Shown: in pieces, positions 56,388-64,000 of the stretch
How positions within the stretch are numbered: the stretch's first letter is position 1
How the letters are laid out: each line of letters begins with the position of its first letter
Origin: Phlyctochytrium arcticum
Taxonomy: Eukaryota > Chytridiomycota > Chytridiomycetes > Chytridiales > Chytridiaceae
Direction: 5' to 3'
DNA length: 64,000 nucleotides
NCBI GenBank assembly: GCA_025602905.1
Contig: JAHLKI010000012.1
Location: 558,001 to 622,000, forward strand
The notes under the pieces: generated by a model
What the model was told of the DNA's origin: nothing
Databases searched by the model: none
What the model saw: only the letters and a program-made list of their open reading frames with translations
Program-made: the position numbers and the translations under genes

Positions 56388-57208
56388 TTAGTGTCGGGAA
56401 ATCACCATTCTCGAATCGCCTTCCGTATCTTCTTCCTCAACATTCCGTTTCAACTTTCCTTGCTGAGAAATTTGCTCTACGGAATACTGCTGAATTTCTT
56501 GATTATTGTTTGCTTTCCATATTGGTTCAAATTCCTGAATTTGCAAAGGGGTGACCGTTAGAACCATAGATATGGGGACACCCGTGGCAGAATAGGAACC
56601 TTTAATTGGTATTTGAAGCCTTCGTTTGGGTTGATGCAAAACCGCTTGTTTTGCACAAATGCGTAGGCCTGCGAGTAACCCCAGCCCTGGGACATGATGA
56701 GATAGGCAACTACGAAGGCGGGGGCTCTTGAAATTCCACTGTTGCAGTGAACGAGTGCTTTGCCGCCCGCGGCAAGCACCGAGTCAAGAAAGGCTTTGGC
56801 TTCGGGAAAGTGTGGTATAAGGTTTTGCATGGGAGATTCGGATACTTCACTTTAAACGCGCGAGATATTAGCAGTCACCCTACCACAGACAGGTTTAAGG
56901 AAACTCACATAACGTGGTAAGTAAAATCCTCTGGAAATCGTATCTTCATTATATGGCGCTCATTGACATCACGAATGCAAAGAATGTGGGTGATTCTGCG
57001 TGATTTGAGTGTTTCCAAGTCTTTTGAGCACTGATATGGTCCCAGCCAAAGTCCAGGCAAAATCTCCTGCATTTCCCTCCGCATTTCATAGCGCCAATCG
57101 TTTGCCTCCATTCGATACAAGTCCTGTTGGGAGGAAGGTTTATGTTGAATCTTTGTAAGGAAGTGTTGCGATTAAGGAAACACTTACTTGTGCGGCGTAC
57201 GCCATCAT
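56388..57208 (-). CDS. STYX: STYX-like dual-specificity phosphatase with catalytic Cys, 210 aa
   Basis: Exons 57208-57188, 57123-56909, 56849-56600 and 56534-56388 close in 633 nt. Sequence follows STYX: YEMRREMQEILPGLWLGPY, ITHILCIRD, then HCNSGISRAPAFVVAYLI, AYAFVQNKRFCINPNEGF and QLKEFEPIW, with a short acidic tail. Animal STYX lacks the catalytic Cys (Gly in its place), but here C114 and R120 of the CX5R loop are present, so catalysis is possible. STYX proteins regulate ERK signalling and F-box protein assembly. One junction uses an AAAG acceptor. Start set at the ATG of a 21-nt first exon. Confidence 0.82.
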
Positions 57209-57574
57209 CGCGAGTACTGAAATTCAGGGTACTCGGGCATATGGATAGTGTGGGAAATAGCCCTTATTTGGTGTTCGCGTTCTTGAACTATGGCAATTGG
57301 TTCATGGTCCAAAAAAGTTGTCGCGTCTCTCTCAAAACTCCATCAGCCATCCTTTGACATAACGCCACGTGATCCATTGAGAAAGACTACTGAAAGACTA
57401 CAAAAACTACCGAAGACTATTGACAGACTAGAGAAGCACTGATCCGAGGACTCTGGAATAAACGTACTATAGGATATCTGGAATGTGCGCAGGAAACTCT
57501 CACTCAGAAATAAATTAATTGATATATACAGATGCAAGGTTGGCACTCAAATCACAGCTTGTTTTCATGACGGA
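57209..57574. promoter_or_regulatory. STYX promoter and 3' flank of GPN1
   Basis: About 365 bp between the STYX start and the GPN1 stop, both on minus. A run of related GAAAGACTAC, AGACTACAAAAACTAC and GAAGACTATTGACAGACTA units at about 57380-57435 is a short imperfect tandem repeat. No gene. Confidence 0.4.
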
Positions 57575-58748
57575 TCATTTGTTCAGCGAGAGATCCTTCA
57601 TGAGCTTGTCCACATTAGCCTGCCGACGGCCGATTTCCCTTTCCTCCTTGGCCCGCAGCATGCGCTCCACTTCCGGTTTGTATTCGCTACCAGCAGATTT
57701 TAGCCTTTGCATTAAGTAAATCATTGGCCAATATACATACCTTTCGTACTCTTCCCGGCCCGCTTCTACCGCAGCAAAGAACTCGTCCATCCCAGCTCCC
57801 GTCAATGAAGAGACACCCGCCACGCGGATTCCTTTGTAAAACTCTTCCAGTACCAAACACATGGAGTTGACCAAACCACCCATATACGAGGTATCTTCCT
57901 GCAAAGCCGCCTGGAAGCTTTCGAAATCAGACATCCAATCCACGGCAAATTCATGTGATACAATATCCGTCTTGTTGAAAACGAGAATGAAGGGAAGTTT
58001 TGTCTTGTACAATATGGAGCAGGCGTACAACATGTTGGACATAAATGTTGCTGGGCTGGTAGATCGTGGTGTGTCGATGATGTAGGCGAGAACAGTTGGG
58101 AATGTGGCAGCAAGCGTATCGGTGATGATTGCACCAGATGCTGACCAGGTGAAGATCTCAATCTGACCAGGTGTGTCAAAAAGAACATAGCTAGAAGCGA
58201 ATGGAGAAAAGATAAATAAGACCCCTGGTGCATTCACAATCCAGAGAGGTGACATACTCCAACTCCGGGCCACGTTTGTCCAAAAGATTCAAGACTTGGT
58301 CGAATTTGGTAGTAAAGAGGTTGAGAGCCGTCAGAATTCCTCCGTTGGGTCCAAGGTTGTACCTGATTGATGAAAAGGTCAGTCCTGACTTCAATCTGTG
58401 CAGAGAAACAGCAACATACTGCTTCATCACTTCTTTGTAGTTGACTGTATCCCGGATATCAATGTTTGCACCGTATGGAAGCTGGGTGACGGCAGGATCA
58501 AGGTTGACGACATAGACGGACTGCTTCTTGCTGTGAATGTGAGAATTGATTCGCTATGGGGCAACATAGTCAGTCTATTTCTCGTTGATCTTCATTCGTT
58601 TTCGGCTAACACATACCTGCATGAACGTAGTCTTTCCAGAGCCGGCCATTCCTATGCAAATGATGGTAACTGGCTGCTTGGCCGAGCCGGCCGCAGCTGC
58701 TGCCGGTGCTGTTTCCGCAGCCGTTGATGAAGGGCCTTCGGTTGACAT
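57575..58748 (-). CDS. GPN1: GPN-loop GTPase 1 (Npa3/XAB1), 310 aa
   Basis: Exons 58748-58617, 58553-58420, 58362-58258, 58190-57741 and 57686-57575 close in 933 nt. The P-loop GMAGSGKTT (33-41), the Gly-Pro-Asn loop YNLGPNGGI (about 90-98), [16 protein letters not shown] and VSSLTGAG are all present. GPN1, with GPN3, drives assembly and nuclear import of RNA polymerase II. The last intron (57740-57687, 54 nt) has no stop and is a multiple of three, so its retention would insert 18 residues without breaking the frame. The C-terminal tail is shorter than in most family members (usually about 370 aa). Confidence 0.9.
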
Positions 58749-59019
58749 TGTAGGGCTATTAGTTGTTGATAAATGTGCTCTCCAAAAAGTTGTTAAAAAG
58801 TTCAACGTTTGTTTATCCTCTCCAAAGCCACTTGACTCATGGGTCTCGCCGAAATTTGAATTTTGAAGTTTGATGACACTCCAAAACAAAATCCATCTTA
58901 GCACAATCTTATCCCCAGCACCAATATGCCGCCAATGATACCCGAAGAGGAGAGGTCTGTCCTTTGACTTAGAAGTCATACTTTACCTTGGTCTAAACCG
59001 GCACATTAGGTTCACTGTT

Positions 59020-59641
59020 ATGGTCGCCGCCAACAACACCTCGGCCTCGAGGACAGCCCTGGACCATGCAATAAAGCTGTGCGGAGCGTTGCGAGTGAAA
59101 TGCAAACTCTACGTAGTCTACTTTATTGCCTTGAACCCAAAGCAGACGCTTCCATACATGTTTGTTGCTTCCAATAATCCCATCTGAAACCGCGGCTGAT
59201 GCTTTGTATAGAGATCATTTGGAGAAGGCTTATAACATGGAGATTCAGAGCAATGCCGAGACGGACGTGGAAGAAGGCAAGAAGTACTTGGCAGAGCACA
59301 CAGTCGGCAAACATGTAAGCCCAGTATGAATTACTTTACCTCCAGCATAATTCTGAGCACAAAAACAGTTTTCGTACGAGTTTGTGCAGGTTGAGGGTGA
59401 AGGAGAGACTGGTCCCTTGATTGAGGAGGTGATTACACGTATAAGGAAGCATATCTGAGGACCTCATCTAACATTGCCCTTTTAGTATATCCGCGAGAAC
59501 CACACGGATCTGGATTTGTTTATAGTGGGAACGCGGAATTTGGGCGGTCTCCAGAAATGGGCTCTTGGCTCCGTGAGCGACTACTGCCTTCATCACCTGG
59601 AATGCCCTGTTACCGTGGTGAAAGATGTGGTCAAGTCTTAG
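59020..59641 (+). CDS. universal stress protein (UspA family), 152 aa
   Basis: Exons 59020-59159, 59212-59314, 59369-59428 and 59486-59641 close in 459 nt; intron 1 starts GTTTGT and ends TATAG. The N-terminus has NNTSASRTALDHAIKLC, like the SxxSxxAL nucleotide-side helix of the family, and the C-terminus has VGTRNLGGLQKWALGSVS followed by CPVTVVKD, the ATP-binding G-x2-G-x9-G-S signature. Function: small cytosolic stress-linked nucleotide-binding protein. The extreme N-terminal strand is short, and a further upstream exon is possible. Confidence 0.8.
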
Positions 59642-59782
59642 GTCTTTTTTCTAGGTGTAGATAGGAGCTCTCATTTTGGTGCGGCCAACCCTAAGGGCCG
59701 AGAGTGCAGTGTCATGATTCAGGCTCATTCAGCTCATGCGGCGAGCTACCACCACCTGAGTGAAATTTGTAAATAAACTCAA

Positions 59783-61199
59783 ATGACATTTACTGCCATA
59801 TACAATAAGCTGACCGGCAATGAGCCAGCTTCAGCGCACAAAAGGAAGGAATACAAGACGAAGCGGACTTTAGGTATGTTTCGTCTTGGAGATCGGTGAC
59901 AATGCTCTATATTGACTGTCCGCGTAGGACTCGGCAGTTTTGGAACTGTCAAAGAAGCCGTTCACCTCCCTACCGGTCGCACTGTTGCGTTGAAAGGAAT
60001 CAAGAAGAGGGCCCATGATACCCCAGAATTAGTTGAAGCGGCTGTAAAGCGGGAGCTTGATATCCTTTCGACCATCAAGCACAAAAACATTGTTGAACTG
60101 TTGGATTGGTTCGAAACAAGCGATAAGGTGCGAGCAACGGAAACCAAGTCTACCTGTGGTTCCTACTTGCTGACAGTATCTCTCTACTCCAGTGGTACCT
60201 CGTATTCGAGCTTTTGCAAGGAGGCGAACTCTACGACAGACTCGCACGGGTGGGCAAATTTACCGAACGCGATGCAGCTCGCATCATTGGAACTGTCCTG
60301 GAAGCCGTTGCATTCTTGCACGATATGGATATTGTTCATAGGGTACGCACTACATCGAGCTTTCCTATTCGTATGACAGCTTAACCTCTCAGAATAGGAT
60401 CTGAAACCTGAAAATCTGCTATATAGAGATGAATCAAAAGAGGCACCCATCGTATTGGCCGACTTTGGGGTATCTACTCATATCCGCGAAGGAGAAGTCC
60501 TGCAGACACTATGTGGGTCGCCTATGTATGCTGGTAAGAGGGCATTCTTTGTGAGCATTCGACAAGGACTAGTGGTAACCGGCTGTGACATTTAGCACCC
60601 GAGATCATATCACAAACAGGGCACGGCAAACCAGCGGATATATGGAGTATCGGCGTGATTACATATTGTCTGCTCGTCGGGTATCCTCCATTTGACCAAG
60701 CAGAGGATCTCCCGGACTTGTTAGATGCCATTACATTAGGGCGGTACAAATTTGACAAGCCATACTGGGACAATATCTCAAAAGCAGGTTCGTTTCATTT
60801 TACTGATCAGAGGTTGGTGAGTTGCTGACCCCTCTGCTAGCCAAAGATTTTGTCTCCGCACTCATTGTGGTGAAACCCTCCGATCGACCCTCTGCCAAGC
60901 TGGCACTCGAACATCCATGGATAGCCAAGTACTATGTGACCAAGGAGAAGCTTTCCAAGGGCGATGCGCCAGTACCAGCTGGCCAAACGGAGGAGCTTCC
61001 CAATTTGGTGGATCAAGTTTGGTCCGCCAGAGCAGATAGTCTGTTTGTCCCTCGTCGACGACTGTTGGGGGCTATTCTGGCAGTACAAGCCAGTCGGCGC
61101 ATTAGTGTAAAGGACTCCAGGAATAGTTCGGCGTCTGATTTAGATGAAACATCAGAAAAAGATATCAATAGTACAAAGGTGACAGATGGGACAATGTAA
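59783..61199 (+). CDS. CaMK-type Ser/Thr protein kinase, 375 aa, six exons
   Basis: Exons 59783-59873, 59928-60127, 60193-60342, 60398-60533, 60596-60787 and 60841-61199 close in 1128 nt. Kinase landmarks are all present: GLGSFGTV loop (31-38), VALK lysine (K53), [14 protein letters not shown] (146-148) with [12 protein letters not shown] (169-171), the activation segment [12 protein letters not shown] and [11 protein letters not shown] short helical tail ([16 protein letters not shown]) resembles the autoinhibitory/calmodulin-binding helix of CaMKI-type kinases such as fungal CMK1/CMK2. Substrate unknown. The tail ends in an acidic Ser-rich stretch. Confidence 0.88.
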
Positions 61200-61303
61200 A
61201 CTCTGTTAGAGGTATAAAATGGGGGAGAGAGGAGGATGCGTGGTGTTGTGATTTATGTATAATAATAATTGCATGGATGATCTGAGACAGCGCTGCCTTG
61301 AAA

Positions 61304-62730
61304 CTATGACTTTTCGGTGGGAGTTGGAGGAGGGATGGGCCGGTCGCGCTTGGCCTTTGCTTCCGTTGCTTGTTTGACAGCTTTGAATGACCCTTCCAGA
61401 GTGAGACGCTGGGTTCGGCCATCTGCAGCTGCCGCAGCAACTTTGTTGACCATGGGGATGTTGAAAAACTTTCGAACAGGTGGACGCTTCAGAGCTAGCG
61501 TTTGAGCCAGGGAGAATGCGTTTGTGGAAATCCAGTACATGAAGACACCCTGATACCAAATCATGTTAGGATCGTGGTCATTTGAGCGACACCGTATATC
61601 AAGTGATACTCACCGCTGGAAAGTGGGAAGTGAAAAAGATGGAGGCTACGACAATGAGACGCATAAATGTCTTCATTCCAGCGAATTGAGTGGCACCCGT
61701 ACCAACGTCAGCGCCAACCTAGAAGATTCAGATGGTATAAAAACAAACGTCAAGGATTGACATAGATGAGATTGCATACCTCAAATACAGTGAGCAGAGT
61801 CATACTGGCGACCACTGGCAAAACAAAGTAGGGATCTTGAACAGTCAAGTCGGTGAACCAGGCCAGTCCTCCAGTATCAAAACCGGGTACAGGCAATTCG
61901 GCCATCCCCTTCAAACCGAAAAAGAATCCAATGACTACGGGGGCCTGGAGAAGAGCGAGTAGTCCACTAAGAGGGTTGACTCCTGCCGCTTTAAACTCTG
62001 TCTGCATCTTCATGGCAGCACGCTGGGATCCTGCAATGTCACCCTCTTCCCGTAACCTAGCCATCTCTGCTTGAATGGGCTTGATCTTGGGACTAATGTT
62101 TGAGAGTTTGGCGGCCGCGCGCTGAGCCTTCAAGGTCAATGGCAAAAGGGCCGTTCGGATGAGAACGGTCGTGACCATAATGGTGGCCCACCAAGGCAAC
62201 CCCGTTGTGACATAGACTGCTTCCAAAAGTGATTGGGCCAGGCCGGCCGGTGTCCAATTGCTCAGGCCGAGCGTCTTCAAATCGCCAATGTGCTCAATGG
62301 CTTTGAGCGTTGGTTCTATTGCTTGTTCCGGGATCGTGGTGGACTCGGCTATAAAGGATGGGATGGTATTATCAATCAGGGTTGGAGGTAGATCAGTAGT
62401 TGCGGTGACGGCTTCGGGAGCTGCTGCCGGTGCTGGCGTTGGAATAGCAGCAGGTTTCACATCTACTTCGACCGGCTGTTTTGATGACCAAAAGAATGAT
62501 CTAATGCCCAGTAGTTGGGTAACGGGGCCTCGAGCATTTGATATCCGCGACTGAACTGGTTGGCAATTCCGCAGCGGCCTTGTAATTGTGGGTGTTCGTG
62601 CCGACAAAGTATGTGAGATTCCCAAACTCCTTCGCCCAAGCTCGACGGATAGCCGGCCGAGCCCGCGGGCTGTTGTCGTAGCGCTCATTGGCGAGGTTAA
62701 ATGTTTTGTCGAAACCTTTGTCAAATTCAT
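61304..62730 (-). CDS. OXA1: mitochondrial inner-membrane insertase OXA1, 433 aa
   Basis: Exons 62730-61780, 61718-61614 and 61549-61304 close in 1302 nt, all phase 0. The N-terminal roughly 95 residues have many Arg/Ser/Thr and no early acid, a matrix presequence. The YidC/Oxa1 core follows: TGLPWWATIMVTTVLIRT, the KIKPIQAEMARLREEGD loop, NPLSGLLALLQAPVVIGFF, DPYFVLPVVASMTL, and the FPAGVFMYWISTNAFSLAQ end across the exon 2-3 junction. OXA1 inserts mitochondrially and nuclear-encoded proteins into the inner membrane and binds ribosomes through its basic tail (RRDRP-like end seen). Confidence 0.92.
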
Positions 62731-62870
62731 GAAATTCACCGTTGGTTGCAGATCCGAGTGTTGGCATAGTGATTAGTGAAGCTGCGCGTTAATAGTACGC
62801 TGAATGTCCGCAAGACAAGACCTCCTGAACCGCTTCCTTTTGACGATCTCCGCCTATACAAACTCCCATA

Positions 62871-63543
62871 ATGTGTAAGACTTTATCGTTGCTTGAGTTA
62901 CTTATGAGGTTCTAATCAATTTCCGCCTATTTGTTGACGCAGGCAAACATATTTTGAACGCGCAGGTAGAGTACTTCAGTCCTGGTCATTTTGACTATGT
63001 TGGTTCTGACCAAGACTTTTCCCCTCCTTCCAGGTTTCCGTACGCGCACCATGTTGCAGAAAGTGGTTTGATTGCCCAGAATGTCATCAAGAAGTATCAG
63101 ATCACGAGTTGACGTACGTGGGATAACTGGCGATGTGAAAGTTTTGGATCAAAGGCTGACAGTCGCGTTATTTCGAACAGCAAAGCGGCAGAGATGGTTA
63201 TGGCATGCAAGAAATGTCGAAAGGTGTTCCGGAAAGATTTGACGTATGTCGTATTGTGTATTGGGATGCCACGCTACCCATCTCTAAACTGTTTTGTGTA
63301 TTTTCAGCAATTACGAGGAGGAGGACGAGTTTTGCCCAAATTGTGACAATCAATATGTAATAGACGCCAAAACCCCACAAATGGTATGTTTGACAAAAAG
63401 GCTGCGTTGTTGTGTAGCACCGTTCTGACTGTCTATTCTAGGGAATCGGAATCGAGGGAGACGATCCACGACTACTTAAGGATTTCCGAAAAAAGCAAAT
63501 GCAGTTAATGGAAGAGGATTTCATGGCGGACAGACTAGGATAG
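62871..63543 (+). CDS. CHY-type zinc-finger protein, 115 aa, six exons
   Basis: Exons 62871-62874, 62943-62965, 63034-63113, 63181-63243, 63308-63383 and 63442-63543 close in 348 nt. The first coding exon is only ATGT. The product starts MCKHILNAQVSVRAPCC and continues with KWFDCPECHQEV, ACKKCRKVFRKD and EFCPNCDNQY, matching the CHY/CTCHY-like zinc-binding family found in fungi, whose yeast members help mitochondrial small Tim import (Hot13-type) or are uncharacterised. The C-terminal segment GIGIEGDDPRLLKDFRKK is typical. The alternative longer N-terminal frame from an ATG at 62804 does not join in frame with the CKH segment. Confidence 0.78.
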
Positions 63544-63626
63544 AAAACACATCTAGAACTAAAAAAAAGAAATCAAAAGGAAAAAGTCGTCTCAATCTCC
63601 AACTCTGTCCATGTTGCGGTATTTGT

Positions 63627-64000
63627 TTATTCCTTTTTGCGTGATGCTAGGAATTTCCGTATCAAAGTCGAGCTCATTTTCTCGGCGGCCTTTACCGCGG
63701 TGGTGCCCTCCTGTAAACGGGGAGCAATCAAGTCAATCAGGAAAATGTCCAATATTGACAATCCGACTTTTTCCCTCAGTGCATTGACTAAGAGCCCAAA
63801 TGGATCAGCGAAATGGGGCAGAGATCCAACACCTTCTCTGAGCATACCTGCAGCACATCCTTTTGCCGTCTCCTGTGATCCAACTATCGCTTGTATCTTT
63901 GGATCATCCTTTGTCGGTCCGAAATCATCCTGGATCAGAACAACATCATATACAAGGCCGAACCGCATCTTGTTTAGGAATTCCTTGACGGCCTTCACTC
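63627..64000 (-). CDS. phosphopantetheine adenylyltransferase, C-terminal part (cut by window edge)
   Basis: Partial: upstream exon from the window edge to 63848, intron 63847-63788 (60 nt, GTATGC...TCTTAG), last exon 63787-63627. The sequence VYDVVLIQDDFGPTKDDPKIQAIVGSQET and the late LIDLI and KMSSTLIRKF motifs match the fungal/eukaryotic PPAT (CAB4, CoA synthase nucleotidyltransferase domain). It transfers AMP from ATP to 4'-phosphopantetheine in CoA synthesis. The 60-nt intron has no in-frame stop and could be read through. The N-terminal nucleotide-binding half lies beyond the window. Confidence 0.75.
   Translation of the reverse strand, partial: VKAVKEFLNKMRFGLVYDVVLIQDDFGPTKDDPKIQAIVGSQETAKGCAAGMLREGVGSLPHFADPFGLLVNALREKVGLSILDIFLIDLIAPRLQEGTTAVKAAEKMSSTLIRKFLASRKKE

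Noticed and set aside
62804..62874. Longer N-terminus for the CHY protein from the ATG at 62804
   Set aside because: Its frame does not join to the CKHILNAQ segment; the phase is off by one.

Overview
This window looks like nuclear DNA of a zoosporic (chytrid-like) fungus. Genes are compact and intron-rich. Most introns are 50 to 70 nt with GTRNGY donors, and fungal housekeeping genes are present (TOM70, OXA1, TAM41, HAT1, PSF3, GPN1, a TMF/Sgm1-type golgin). A CATIP homologue, a protein linked to cilia in animals, fits a fungus that makes flagellated zoospores. The species cannot be named from sequence alone.

Layout. 1-6.5 kb is a degenerate accessory island. It holds four + strand copies and one inverted fragment of an unrecognised coiled-coil family whose intron is far better conserved than its exons, a broken Ty3/Gypsy RNase H fragment, a small unknown gene and a probable piggyBac-type MITE. 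6.5-34 kb is gene-dense: an alpha/beta hydrolase, a DnaJ-TMEM185-like membrane protein, a mitochondrial-targeted unknown, a membrane SH3 protein, a PH protein, a zinc alcohol dehydrogenase, a Cys-rich protein, an unknown, an FHA kinase of Chk2/Rad53 type, a TMF1-like golgin and HAT1, with three tRNA-Pro(UGG) genes between them. 34-57 kb is a duplication-rich zone: CATIP, a divergent chimeric gene that has taken CATIP exon 1, three copies (A and C on +, B inverted) of a 2.6-2.8 kb repeat with a VNTR, a TATA box and paired ACGCGT boxes, and a wrecked copy of the mitochondrial gene from 11-13 kb fused to a copy of CATIP exon 1. A normal cluster (zinc-ribbon protein, TAM41, TOM70, PSF3) sits at 41-47.4 kb inside this zone. 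56-64 kb is ordinary again: a STYX-like phosphatase, GPN1, a universal stress protein, a CaMK-like kinase, OXA1, a CHY zinc-finger protein and a 5'-truncated phosphopantetheine adenylyltransferase.

Themes. Several genes serve mitochondria: TOM70 and OXA1 in protein import and insertion, TAM41 in cardiolipin synthesis, plus the 11-13 kb unknown. Others serve the chromosome cycle (Chk2-like kinase, PSF3, HAT1). There is no operon logic; neighbours are mostly convergent or divergent pairs. Exon models were built by eye from splice consensus, phase continuity and family resemblance. Every assembled multi-exon model closes in frame, but none has transcript support.
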